A stretch of DNA of 64,000 nt, from NCBI RefSeq assembly GCF_001610895.1, contig NZ_CP011273.1, positions 4,030,001 to 4,094,000 on the forward strand, given 5' to 3'. Below, piece by piece: positions 37,501-45,635 of this stretch. A program made the translations under genes and the position numbers. Each line of letters begins with the position of its first letter. The first letter of the stretch is position 1. The notes below the pieces were generated by a model. That model saw only the letters and a program-made list of their open reading frames with translations. It had not been told where the DNA came from and ran no database searches. Source of the stretch: Planctomyces sp. SH-PL62 (lineage in GTDB: Bacteria; Planctomycetota; Planctomycetia; Isosphaerales; Isosphaeraceae).

Positions 37501-37680
37501 GTCTTCCTCAACGGCCAGCCCGTCAGGCCCCCCGGATCGGACGCCCAGGACTCTCCGGACCATTTCGCCGCAAGTCTGGTCGCGGGGGTCAATCGGCTGG
37601 TCGCGATCAGCCGCCCGGGCGTCGCGGCCTGGAGGTTCGTCGTCTCGATCTCGATCGCGCCGGAATCCCCGGCGCATTGA
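34519..37680 (+). CDS. Secreted beta-propeller (PVC dehydrogenase-like) and HEAT-repeat protein
   Basis: A 1053-aa protein with a signal peptide (MRSPIGFAVLFALAVAVSEA). Residues about 30-350 form a glucose/sorbosone dehydrogenase-like propeller ('FRDADGDGRAERVEDVVTGLG', 'RWGLRLIHHVAGGRYGYP'). Residues about 370-880 are HEAT repeats ('SPQVRLQAARSAGL', 'DPAVRREVAIALGRLGD', 'DPDVRRAAYLAAG'). The last about 160 residues look like a beta-sandwich ('GPIEVFLNGQPV'). The group usually ends in a cytochrome c domain, but no CxxCH heme site is present here. The ATG at 34519 has a strong AGGGAGGG eight bases upstream and is preferred to the GTG at 34510. Confidence 0.75.
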   Translation: MRSPIGFAVLFALAVAVSEAAGAPDLPSAADGWAVELVGRTPEHFAPTTMAVGPGDLAFIGGRTRISGPGTPGVVLKADGAAITTFADGLNPVTGLAWVGDVLYIVHPPLLSAFRDADGDGRAERVEDVVTGLGPAEDQGAGALRRGMDGFLYLAIGSRGLAQARGKGGDPLRTSAGGVIRVRPDGSDLEIVSTGDARTSALAVGANDDLFALSDADDPRWGLRLIHHVAGGRYGYPRQFVAAEFRTLPAVARLEGRGAGQGTSYDEGRLPDEFRGNFVACEPEGQAVFRHELRKAGGGFALARRTPLATRGTLADFHPRAIAAGGDGFWIVDEASVRDGADGATGRIYRLAYVGDGLSSDAPRPRGDSIDSWVGALDHPARSVRLEAQDRLAAIGPPAIPAVVGRLGRDAPAVGRLHAIWALDAIGGDEARGAIRSLLSDESPQVRLQAARSAGLRRDRPAHDLLTKRLADRDPAVRREVAIALGRLGDRSAGPALLAALGDADRFAAWSIRRAILDLGCNDREALTAALLDLSRREAALLLADESWSVPLVASLVEALKKTAEPAVRGRILACLAAQYFRYPEAEGRSTGENPPGDMIPRKTENWDPEGMAAVLRGLEIGLKDADASVRYQAVFGLQTVGAAAGPLLREALPKETETDNQAALVEALGSLNDAASTRLLLPIVVDPTRPEPVRSAALDSLNTLRGRDVVRARLTVLYEEDAPGTLVAKALPALARDGFLPANDLAGFLHHASPLVRAAAVMSLNPSRPLPAEVKDVVLAKLDDEDPDVRRAAYLAAGPLHLREAVPRLVEKAKEVEGGDRTAVLNALCTLPDPRALSLYTAALDDPDPSLRRGAVRALLAIRDRVEPELRRTAREGEGSAGSALALDRILAKFEPVRGWNVLGPLGPRPPALMSREGAVDASRSYPGAAGGPIRWAPGAESGDGVVDLGPPGSKDATAPRPDPASTAAAYAEFTSTEARRAILLVEADGPIEVFLNGQPVRPPGSDAQDSPDHFAASLVAGVNRLVAISRPGVAAWRFVVSISIAPESPAH

Positions 37681-37712
37681 TCCTTCGAGACCTCCGGGGC
37701 TCGGCATTGGCC

Positions 37713-37741
37713 GTCACAATCTCGACGGTTGTTGTTAGACT
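37713..37741 (+). promoter_or_regulatory. Candidate promoter for the EamA-SirB1 pair
   Basis: GTCACA (37713-37718), 17 bp, then TAGACT (37736-37741), in an AT-rich stretch (GTTGTTGTTAGACTGGTAACG) 87 bp before the EamA gene. Matches to the consensus are 4/6 and 4/6. Confidence 0.35.
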
Positions 37742-37827
37742 GGTAACGATTAAGAGCTTCGATCGGTCCCACCTCGGGAAGCCGGGCCGGATGAGAGTCC
37801 GACGGCCGGGCCCTCTTCTGGATTTCG

Positions 37828-38817
37828 ATGAGTCAGCGCACGAACAGCCTGCTCCCCGCCGCCTGGATGATCTCGGCGGCGCTCTGCTTCGCGTCGATGG
37901 GGGCGATGACCCACGCCGTCGGATCGCGATGCGACTGGTTGCTGATCGCGTTCATCCGCATCTTCTGCACCTTCGTCTTCTCCGTGGCGTTGGCCTTGCT
38001 GGGCGGGGCGAGGCTGGTCTTCTGGAAGCCTCCGACGCTCTGGTGGCGGAGCATCGCGGGGACGATCAGCGTGGCTTGCACGTTCTACGCCCTCACGCGG
38101 CTCCCCGTCGCCGACGTCCTGACCCTGACCAACACGTATCCCCTCTGGATCGTTCTGACGACGTTCTTCAAGGGGGGGGGCGGGGGACGGCTGACCGACC
38201 TGGCGTGCGTGGTCTGCGGTGTCTTCGGCGTGGCGGTGATCCAGCAGCCCCACGGGGCGGGGGGGGGCGACTCGGGCGCGGTGCTGATCGCGCTCGTCGC
38301 CTCGGTCACGACGGCGATCGCCATGCTGGGCCTGCACCGGCTGAAGGACGTCGACGCCCGCGCGGTCGTCGCGCACTTCTCGGGCCTCGCCAGTCTTTCG
38401 CTGGCGCTTTGGCTGCTGTTCGCCCACCCCCTGGCCTCCGCAGACATCCCTCGCGACATCGGGCCGATCGCCTTGCTGCTCGGCGTGGGAATCTCCGGGA
38501 CTCTCGGCCAGGTGCTCCTGACCAAGGCTTACGCGTCGGGACCGCCGGCGAAGATCGCCGTCCTGAGCCTGACCCAGGTCCTCTTCGGCCTGGTCTTCGA
38601 CGTGACCCTGCAAGGCCGTCGCTTGACCCCCTCCAGCCTCCTGGGGTTCGCCATGGTCCTGGGGCCGACCGCCTGGGTCACGTCTCGGGCCGCCCGCAGG
38701 CCGCGGCCGGGGTCGGATCTGGAAATGGAACTGGAAGTCGCGACGGAACTGGAAACGGACCGGCCGATCGCCGGGGGCGTCGAGCCGACGGCTCCGAAGC
38801 CGAGCGTCGGGACCTGA
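37828..38817 (+). CDS. EamA-family (DMT superfamily) permease
   Basis: A 329-aa inner-membrane protein with about ten hydrophobic helices in two EamA repeats ('AAWMISAALCFASMGAMTHA', 'ADVLTLTNTYPLWIVLTTFF', 'GPIALLLGVGISGTLGQVLL'). It is a drug/metabolite exporter type with unknown substrate. The C-terminal about 40 residues are a hydrophilic, acidic tail. Two runs of nine Gs (around 38172 and 38257) encode glycine-rich loops and are both in frame. The SirB1-like gene starts 20 bp downstream. Confidence 0.85.
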   Translation: MSQRTNSLLPAAWMISAALCFASMGAMTHAVGSRCDWLLIAFIRIFCTFVFSVALALLGGARLVFWKPPTLWWRSIAGTISVACTFYALTRLPVADVLTLTNTYPLWIVLTTFFKGGGGGRLTDLACVVCGVFGVAVIQQPHGAGGGDSGAVLIALVASVTTAIAMLGLHRLKDVDARAVVAHFSGLASLSLALWLLFAHPLASADIPRDIGPIALLLGVGISGTLGQVLLTKAYASGPPAKIAVLSLTQVLFGLVFDVTLQGRRLTPSSLLGFAMVLGPTAWVTSRAARRPRPGSDLEMELEVATELETDRPIAGGVEPTAPKPSVGT

Positions 38818-38837
38818 TCGGGATGAGGGGCGGTTGC

Positions 38838-39668
38838 ATGCGAACTTCGTTTCCATCGAGCCCGGAATTCGAGCGGCTCGTCCGCGGCGAGCCGGGAGTG
38901 GACCTTGCGCGAGTGGCGTTCGAGATCGCCGGGGATTTCCATCCCGGGTTGGAGCCGGAAGCCGAGATCGCCCGGATCGACGCCTTGGCCGAGCGCGTCC
39001 GCGCGCGCATCCGCAAGGCGGCTCCGGCCCGCAAGGTCCTGGGCCAGCTCAACTGGGTCCTCTTCATCGAGGAGGGCTACACGGGCAACGCAGACGCCTA
39101 CTACGACCCCCGGAACAGCTATCTGAACGAGGTGCTCGACCGGAAGACGGGTATCCCGATCAGTCTGTCGATCCTCTATCGCGCGATCGCCGGTCGCGTG
39201 GGCGTCGCGCTCTCCTCGGTGTGCCTCCCGGCGCATTTCATGTTGCGGTTGGACGAGGACGGGCCCACGTTCGTCGACCCGTTCCACGGCGGGGAGTTCC
39301 TGGATCGGGCCGCCTGCGAGCGTCGGATCGCCAAGCTGGCCGGGATGGAGGAACCGCTGGCGGACGACCTGTTCGATCCCAGCCCGGACGCCGCGGTGGC
39401 GGCCCGGCTCCTCCGGAACCTCAAGACCATCCACCTGGCCGAATCCGACGTCCCCTCCGCCCTCTTGGTCCAGCGCAGGCTTGCGGCCGTCGCCGACGAA
39501 CCTCGCGAGCTGCGCGACCTGGGGATGCTCTACCTCAAGGTGGAGCGGCACGGCGAGGCCATCGACCCGCTCGCCCTGTACCTCAAGTCCCGCCCCCAGG
39601 CCGACGACGCCGAGACCGTCCAGGCCCTCCTCTCCGGCGCCAGGTCGGTCGTGGCCCAGTGGAATTGA
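38838..39668 (+). CDS. SirB1-family transglutaminase-like protein with TPR-like end
   Basis: A 276-aa protein. The SirB1/transglutaminase-like core is 'NSYLNEVLDRKTGIPISLSILY' (residues about 93-114) and 'VCLPAHFMLRLDEDGPTFVDPF' (about 130-151). The usual active-site Cys of transglutaminases is replaced, as is normal in SirB1 proteins. The C-terminal about 70 residues ('LLVQRRLAAVADEPRELRDL', 'GEAIDPLALYLKSRP') form a TPR-like helical hairpin. Function is not known. The ATG at 38838 is chosen over 38823 because GAGGGGCGG lies seven bases before it. It is co-transcribed with the EamA gene. Confidence 0.8.
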   Translation: MRTSFPSSPEFERLVRGEPGVDLARVAFEIAGDFHPGLEPEAEIARIDALAERVRARIRKAAPARKVLGQLNWVLFIEEGYTGNADAYYDPRNSYLNEVLDRKTGIPISLSILYRAIAGRVGVALSSVCLPAHFMLRLDEDGPTFVDPFHGGEFLDRAACERRIAKLAGMEEPLADDLFDPSPDAAVAARLLRNLKTIHLAESDVPSALLVQRRLAAVADEPRELRDLGMLYLKVERHGEAIDPLALYLKSRPQADDAETVQALLSGARSVVAQWN

Positions 39669-39699
39669 CACGGTGCCGGGGTCGACCTTCCGCTTGTCC

Positions 39700-39727
39700 T
39701 CGACAAATTCTCGGAATTCTCTAAAGT
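39700..39727 (+). promoter_or_regulatory. Candidate promoter for the thioredoxin lipoprotein
   Basis: TCGACA (39700-39705), 16 bp, then TAAAGT (39722-39727), in the one AT-rich stretch of the gap before the lipoprotein gene. The leader would be about 190 nt. Tentative. Confidence 0.3.
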
Positions 39728-39923
39728 CCCTCGCGACGGGCGACCGAAACGGAAGGAAGACCCATTCGGTTGATCGCCGAGGGTGAACGCGCCGAGAGAT
39801 GCACCCACTGAGCGACGGCGACGAGGCGGGACGGCTCCCCGACCGATCAGGACGATCGCGCCGGGCGAGCGAGAGACCGCCCGAGCCGCCATGCCGATCC
39901 GCCCAGGAGGAGGGCCCCGAATC

Positions 39924-41756
39924 ATGCGCATCCCCCCAAGAGCGGCAGGACTCCTCGTGCTGGGATCGCTCCTCGTCGGATGCTCGCAGACCGGCGGCCT
40001 CCGCGCCGTCGCCCCCTCGGACGTCAAGACCACGGCCACCGTGGGGGACCGGCCGCTCTCCATCGTCGCCGGCCTGCCGGACGAGGCCCAGATCGCCGAG
40101 GCGACGACGCCCGACGTCCCGAGGGCTTCTTCCACCGGCCGCCTCTCCGGGCGCGTCTACGACGAGGAGGGGAACCCGGTCCGCAACGCCGTGGTGCGCC
40201 TGGCCCTCAACGGCGCGGCGGGGGGCAAGGCGGTCCACGCGACCACGGACCGCTCCGGCGCGTTCACGCTCCGCGGACTCCGGCCGGGCTCGACCTACAC
40301 GGTGATCGCCGAGTATCAGGCGGAGCAGGGGATGATGACCGGCCGCGCCGACGCCGACGCGCCGGACGCCGACGTGCGCATCAGCCTCCACCCCCGCGAC
40401 GCCGGGACCGGCGACGCCTCCCGCACGGCGGCCGCCGACGATCCGGCTCGGCGTTCCAACGTCAGGTCCGTCGCCCGCTCCGGGGAGCCGGAGGTCGACG
40501 ACTGGGACGCGAAGGAACCTGAAGCGTCGAGGGCTTCGCGGTCCAAGCCCGTTCGGCCCCGGCTCGACGCCGCGCCTGATGACGAGGAATTCGACGATCC
40601 GGCCGCAGGCTGGTCCGCCGGCGGCTCGTCCCGAACTCGCAAGGAATCGGGAGCGAGCCCGGAGGTCGCCCCGTCGACGGAACCCGCCGAGATCGACGAC
40701 GACGGCGAGAACCCGCTCCCTCCGGCTCGCGAGATCAGCCAGGTCAGCGCCCGCACCGACGACGAAGCGTTCCCCGCCGACGAGGAGTTCGGGGCCGAGG
40801 CCCCTCGCACCCTCCCCGACGGCCTGATCCCAGGCGCGAGCCGCGTCCAGGGCCGCTACGGCCCGCTCCTCTTCGACGACGCCGAGCCGACCCCCGCATC
40901 CGCGGCACCGAAGGCCCGCTCCCGCAGGGATCCGGCGCGACGTCCCCCGGCCGCTTCGCCGCCGACCGAGGAGCGGGCTCGCCCGACCTGGTCCGAGGTC
41001 GTCTCGCAGAAAGACCCGATCCCGATGGACGAGTCGTTGGCCCAGGCCAAGGCCACCGTCGCTGCGACCACGGCGACGGCACCGGCCGCCCGCCCCGCCC
41101 CGTTCGTCCCCGTTCGGGGCGCCGGCCCCGCCTTGCTGGCGGCCCGATCGCCCGCCGCCGCCAGGCCGGCCCCGGCCTCGGCCCCGACTCCAGAATCGGC
41201 ACCGACGCCCGCGCCGACGTCGGCGCGGGCCGAGCGGACCGGTCCGTACTGCGACTTCGACCCCGATGAGCGTCGGATGATCGATTTCGCCTTGCCGGAC
41301 ATCGACGGCAAGCTGGTCTCGATCCGAGACTTCGACGCGGACCTGATCCTGCTCGACTTCTGGGGCAGTTGGTGCGCCCCCTGTCGGAAGTCGATCCCCC
41401 ATCTCAACGAGATTCAGAGTCGGCTGGGTGGGAAGAAACTGCAAGTCGTCAGCCTGGCGTACGAGCAGACGATGGGGCCGGAGCGGCTGCCCAAGCTCAA
41501 GGAGGTCGCCGAGGCCCTGAAGATCGAGTATCCGATCCTCGTCACCGGCTTCCAGGACGACTGCCCGATCCGCGAGGCGCTCCAGGTCCAGTTCTACCCG
41601 ACGATGATCCTGCTCGATCGCGAGGGGCGCGTCCTTCGCCGCGAGCAGGGGGCGACCGACGCGACCCTCGCGAACATCGACCGCGCCATCGCCGAGTACC
41701 ACGACGGCGGCAAGGCCTATGCCCGCCGCGAGCCCATCGGCAGGGCGACGCGCTGA
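39924..41756 (+). CDS. Thioredoxin (TlpA-like) lipoprotein with carboxypeptidase-regulatory-like domain
   Basis: A 610-aa lipoprotein. The signal peptide with lipobox 'LLVLGSLLVGC' puts the mature N-terminus at Cys 21. Residues about 65-155 are a carboxypeptidase-regulatory-like beta domain ('SGRVYDEEGNPVRNAVVRLA', 'TTDRSGAFTLRGLRPGSTYTV'). Residues about 160-430 are low-complexity Pro/Ala/Glu-rich linker. The last about 160 residues are a TlpA-type thioredoxin domain with the redox motif 'WGSWCAPCRK' and a cis-Pro region 'QFYPTMILLD'. It probably handles disulfide or cytochrome maturation outside the membrane. ATG 39924 has AGGAGGAGGG upstream; the frame before it is not coding. It converges with fhs after nine bases. 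Confidence 0.85.
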   Translation: MRIPPRAAGLLVLGSLLVGCSQTGGLRAVAPSDVKTTATVGDRPLSIVAGLPDEAQIAEATTPDVPRASSTGRLSGRVYDEEGNPVRNAVVRLALNGAAGGKAVHATTDRSGAFTLRGLRPGSTYTVIAEYQAEQGMMTGRADADAPDADVRISLHPRDAGTGDASRTAAADDPARRSNVRSVARSGEPEVDDWDAKEPEASRASRSKPVRPRLDAAPDDEEFDDPAAGWSAGGSSRTRKESGASPEVAPSTEPAEIDDDGENPLPPAREISQVSARTDDEAFPADEEFGAEAPRTLPDGLIPGASRVQGRYGPLLFDDAEPTPASAAPKARSRRDPARRPPAASPPTEERARPTWSEVVSQKDPIPMDESLAQAKATVAATTATAPAARPAPFVPVRGAGPALLAARSPAAARPAPASAPTPESAPTPAPTSARAERTGPYCDFDPDERRMIDFALPDIDGKLVSIRDFDADLILLDFWGSWCAPCRKSIPHLNEIQSRLGGKKLQVVSLAYEQTMGPERLPKLKEVAEALKIEYPILVTGFQDDCPIREALQVQFYPTMILLDREGRVLRREQGATDATLANIDRAIAEYHDGGKAYARREPIGRATR

Positions 41757-41765
41757 GTCGGGCGC

Positions 41766-43418
41766 TCAGGTGAGGTTGACGATCTCCCCATCCGCGTCCA
41801 CGTCGATCCGCTCGCCGGCGGGGCGGAGCGGCAGGCCGGGCATGCGCCGGATCTCGCCGGTCAGGGCCACGAGGAAGCCCGCGCCGGCGGCGATCTCGAT
41901 GTCGCGGACGTGGAGTGTGAAGCCCTGGGGGCGGCCCCGGAGTTTGGGGTCGTCGGAGAGCGAGTCCTGGGTCTTGGCCATGCAGATCGGCAGCCGGCCG
42001 TAGCCCTGCTTCTCGGCCTTGCGGAGCTTCTGCTCCGCGGCCTGCTGGATGCTCACGCCCGAGGCGCCGTAGACGACCCTGGCGATCTGCTCGATCTTCT
42101 TCTCCGCCGGCCAGTCCAGGGGGTAGAGGGGCTTGTACGGGGTCTCGGGATAGGAGGCCGCCGCGACGACCTTCTCGGCCAGGTCGATCGCCCCCGCGCC
42201 GCCGGAGCCGAACACGTCGGCGGCGGAACAGGGGACGTTCCTCCCCTTGCAGAACGCGTGGACGACCCCCAACTCCTCGTCGGTGTCGGTCCCGAACTGG
42301 TTGATCGCCACGACGAGCGGCTTGCCGAAGTGTTCGGCGGCGTCGAGATGCGCCGCGAGGTTGTCCAGCCCGCGTTCGACGGCCGCCGGGTCGGGCCGGG
42401 TGATCTCGGACAGCGGGACGCCGCCGTGCATCTTCAGGGCGCGGATGGTCGCGACCATGACGATGGCCGACGGGTTGAGCCCGGCCGAGCGGCACTTCAG
42501 GTCCAGGAACTTCTCGCCGCCGAGGTCGAACGCGAAGCCGGCCTCGGTCACGGCGTAGTCGGCCGTCGCCATCGCCATGCGGGTGGCCAGGACCGAGTTG
42601 CAGCCGTGGGCGATGTTGGCGAACGGCCCGCCGTGGATGAACGCGGGGGTCGATTCCCTGGTCTGTACGAGGTTCGGGAGCAGGGCCTCCTTGAGGATCG
42701 CCGTCATGGAGCCCGTCACGCCGAGCTGCTTCGCCAGCACGGCCGAGCCGTCGCCGGCGTAGCCGACGAGGATGCGATCGATCCGCTCGCGTAAGTCGGC
42801 GAGCGACTCGGACAGGCAGAGGATCGCCATGATCTCGCTGGCCGCGGTGATGTCGAACCCGCTCTCGCGCGGGACCCCCTGGGAATGCCCCCCCAGGCCG
42901 ATGACGATCCGCCGCAGCGCCCTGTCGTTCATGTCGAGCGCCCGCTTCCAGAGGATGCGGGTCGGGTCGAGGTCGAAGTCGCGGAAATAGAGGCGGTTGT
43001 CGATGGCCGCGGCCAGCAGGTTGTGCGCTGCGGTGATCGCGTGGAAGTCCCCGGTGAACTGCAAGTTGATGGTGTTCGAGGGCTCGACCTTGCTCAGCCC
43101 GCCGCCGGTCGCCCCCCCCTTGCGGCCGAAGACCGGCCCCATCGACGGCTGCCGCAACGCCAGCGCGGCCCGCTTGCCGATGCGGTGCATCCCCATCGCC
43201 AGCCCGATCGAGGTCGTCGTCTTCCCCTCGCCGGCGGGCGTCGGCGTGATCGCCGAGACCAGGATCAGCTTGCCCGGCTTGCGGTCCCCGGCCCGCAGCA
43301 CGTCGAGATGCACCTTCGCCTTGTCGCGGCCGTAGGGCTCCAGGTGGTCGGGCGAGATGTCCAGGTCTCGGGCCACTTCGGCGATCGGGCGCAATCCGGC
43401 GTGGGGCGTTCCGGGCAT
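41766..43418 (-). CDS. fhs: Formate--tetrahydrofolate ligase
   Basis: A 550-aa ATP-dependent enzyme making 10-formyl-THF from formate and THF. The P-loop is 'TPTPAGEGKTTTSIGLAMG' (residues about 60-78). The family segment 'ALRQPSMGPVFGRKGGATGGG' follows, and 'NIAHGCNSVLATRMA' and 'EAGFAFDLGGEKFLDLK' are conserved. Length is typical. It supplies formyl groups for purines and for fmt elsewhere in this window. ATG 43418 opens the normal N-terminus ('PIAEVARDLDIS'). Confidence 0.95.
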   Translation of the reverse strand: MPGTPHAGLRPIAEVARDLDISPDHLEPYGRDKAKVHLDVLRAGDRKPGKLILVSAITPTPAGEGKTTTSIGLAMGMHRIGKRAALALRQPSMGPVFGRKGGATGGGLSKVEPSNTINLQFTGDFHAITAAHNLLAAAIDNRLYFRDFDLDPTRILWKRALDMNDRALRRIVIGLGGHSQGVPRESGFDITAASEIMAILCLSESLADLRERIDRILVGYAGDGSAVLAKQLGVTGSMTAILKEALLPNLVQTRESTPAFIHGGPFANIAHGCNSVLATRMAMATADYAVTEAGFAFDLGGEKFLDLKCRSAGLNPSAIVMVATIRALKMHGGVPLSEITRPDPAAVERGLDNLAAHLDAAEHFGKPLVVAINQFGTDTDEELGVVHAFCKGRNVPCSAADVFGSGGAGAIDLAEKVVAAASYPETPYKPLYPLDWPAEKKIEQIARVVYGASGVSIQQAAEQKLRKAEKQGYGRLPICMAKTQDSLSDDPKLRGRPQGFTLHVRDIEIAAGAGFLVALTGEIRRMPGLPLRPAGERIDVDADGEIVNLT

Positions 43419-43566
43419 CGGCGTCGGGTCCTTCGGGGGGGCGGGATCACGGAGCACCGAGAATCTTGCCAGATCCGGGCCGTCGTCGGCAAGCCGCGAT
43501 TCCCGAGGAGCGACGCCCGGATCGGCGGCGAGGTGGGGGGGCGGCGCGACCGCCCCCCCTCGCGGC

Positions 43567-45594
43567 TTACTTCAAGTACTTGGCGAGCCAGTCGTGGACC
43601 TCGCGCCACCAGACGATCCGATTGGCCGGCTTGGCGATCCAGTGGCCCTCGTCGGGGAACCAGACGTATCGGCTGGGGACGCCCACGCGCTGGAGGCTGG
43701 TGAACATGCCCAGGCCCTGGACGTCCGGGACGCGGAAGTCGAGCGCGCCGTGGATGACCAGGGTCGGCGTCTTGAAGTTCTCGGCGAAGAGGCTGGGGGA
43801 GCGATCGAGGTAGTGTTCGAGCTTCTCCCAGGGGGGGCCGCCGTACTCCCAGTCCGGGAACCAGAGCTCCTCGGTCGAGCCGTACATGCTGACGAGGTCG
43901 AAGACTCCCGCGTGGCTGACGAGGGCCTTGAAGCGGTCGGTGTGTCCGCAGATCCAGTTGACCATGAAGCCGCCGTACGAGCCGCCGGCCGCCGCGACCT
44001 TGTCCTCGTCGAGGAACGAGTAGGTCGCCAGCGCGTGGTCGAGGCCCTTCATGAGGTCCTCGTAGACCTTGCCCGTCCAGTCCAGGCTGATCTGGTCGGT
44101 GAACTTCTGGCCGAAGCCGGTCGAGCCGCGAGGGTTGATCGCCACCAGGGCGTACCCCGGCGCGGCGAAGAGCGGGTAGTTCCAACGCCCGTGCCATTCG
44201 TCGTGCCAGGCGCCTTGCGGGCCGCCGTGGATCAGGAAGAGGACCGGGTACTTCTTGTTCGGGTCGAACCCCGGCGGCTTCATGAGCCAGCCTTGCACCT
44301 TCGCCCCGTCGGCCCCCTCGAACGTGAACGACTCCATCGGCGACAGGTCGAGCTGGGCGAGCAGGGGGGCGTTGTGCGACGTGAGGGCCTTCGCCTCGGC
44401 GTCCCCGCTCTTGTAGTAGACCTCGCCCGGCTTGTCCCCGGTGTGGTGGAGGTACGCGAACGACTCGCCGCCGGGCCCGACCGAGACCGACGCGTTGGCG
44501 CCGCCCGTCGCCAGCTTGTGAGATCCGTCCCGGGCGCCCGAGGCGGGGAGTGCGACGATCGGGACCGTCCCGTCGTCGTCGATCGAGGCGATCAACTCGG
44601 TCGGCGACTTCCAGGCGAAGCCCTGGATCGGGCGATCCAGATACGAGCTGGCGTCGATCGTCTTGTCGGTCGCCAGGTCGCGGATGCGGAGGACCCACAG
44701 GTCCGACTCGAAGCCGGGCCGGGCCTGGCTGATGTAGGCGAGACGCCCGCCGTCCGGCGAGAACTCCGGGGAGCCGTCGGCCGCCGGGTTCGACTCGGTC
44801 AGGTTCTTCGGCTCGCCGCCGCCGACCGGGACCAGCCAGATGTCGGTGTTGGTCGACCAGGCGTGGTTCTCGATCGGTTCGGCGGTGAAGGCGAGCGTCG
44901 CGCCGTCGTGGGACCAGGCGTAGTCGCCGGAGCCGCCGAACGGGGCGGGGGGGGTGTTCACTTCGAGCTTGGGGGTCAGGTCGACGGCCTCGCCGGTCTT
45001 CGCGTCGGCGACGAAGAGGTGGCTCTTCTTCCCCTCGTCCCAGGCGCTCCAGTGGCGGACCATCAGGTGGTCATAAGTCCGGACCTTGCTCTTGGACTCC
45101 TCCTTCACCTTGTCCTGCACGGCCGTCTCCTCGGGCGACTTGCCGGGATACACCTGCGCGGCGAAGGCGATCCTGTCCCCCTTCGGGGACCAGAGGGGAC
45201 CGTCGACGTCGATCGGCAGTTTGGTGAGCTGCCGGGCCTCGCCGCCGTCGATCGGCAGGAGCCAGATCTGCGCGGAGCCGCCGCGACTGGACACGAACGC
45301 GAGGGTCTTGCCGTCCGGGCTCCAGCGGGGGTGGTTGTTGGTCCCCGGCGCGGAGGTCAGCTTCCGGGGCTCGCCGCCGGCGGTAGGGACGAGCCAGAGG
45401 CTGCTGTTCGTCTTGCCGGCTTCCTTGTCCAGCTCCGAGACGACGTAGACGACCGCCGCGCCTTCGGGCGAGACCTGGGGGTCGCCGACCGACTTCACGG
45501 CCAGCAGGTCGTCGATGGTCATGGGCCGTTCGTCGGCCCTCGATGTCGCGGCGATCGTCGCGGCCACGAGTGCTCCCGTCATCCAGCGTTTCAC
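43567..45594 (-). CDS. Secreted S9 family peptidase (prolyl oligopeptidase/acylaminoacyl type)
   Basis: A 675-aa enzyme with a signal peptide (MKRWMTGALVAATIAATSRA). A seven-bladed propeller follows, with WD40-like TolB units ('NHPRWSPDGKTLAFVSSRGG', 'SPEFSPDGGRLAYIS'), then an alpha/beta-hydrolase domain. The catalytic triad is visible: Ser about 539 in 'GGSYGGFM', Asp about 619 in 'GALDFRVP', His about 651 in 'DEGHWI'. It cleaves short peptides in the periplasm or outside. It sits next to the POT peptide transporter (41 bp), which fits peptide uptake and degradation. Confidence 0.9.
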   Translation of the reverse strand: MKRWMTGALVAATIAATSRADERPMTIDDLLAVKSVGDPQVSPEGAAVVYVVSELDKEAGKTNSSLWLVPTAGGEPRKLTSAPGTNNHPRWSPDGKTLAFVSSRGGSAQIWLLPIDGGEARQLTKLPIDVDGPLWSPKGDRIAFAAQVYPGKSPEETAVQDKVKEESKSKVRTYDHLMVRHWSAWDEGKKSHLFVADAKTGEAVDLTPKLEVNTPPAPFGGSGDYAWSHDGATLAFTAEPIENHAWSTNTDIWLVPVGGGEPKNLTESNPAADGSPEFSPDGGRLAYISQARPGFESDLWVLRIRDLATDKTIDASSYLDRPIQGFAWKSPTELIASIDDDGTVPIVALPASGARDGSHKLATGGANASVSVGPGGESFAYLHHTGDKPGEVYYKSGDAEAKALTSHNAPLLAQLDLSPMESFTFEGADGAKVQGWLMKPPGFDPNKKYPVLFLIHGGPQGAWHDEWHGRWNYPLFAAPGYALVAINPRGSTGFGQKFTDQISLDWTGKVYEDLMKGLDHALATYSFLDEDKVAAAGGSYGGFMVNWICGHTDRFKALVSHAGVFDLVSMYGSTEELWFPDWEYGGPPWEKLEHYLDRSPSLFAENFKTPTLVIHGALDFRVPDVQGLGMFTSLQRVGVPSRYVWFPDEGHWIAKPANRIVWWREVHDWLAKYLK

Positions 45595-45635
45595 GATGCG
45601 ATTCCTCCCTACGTCCTACGTCGATCGAACGTGAC

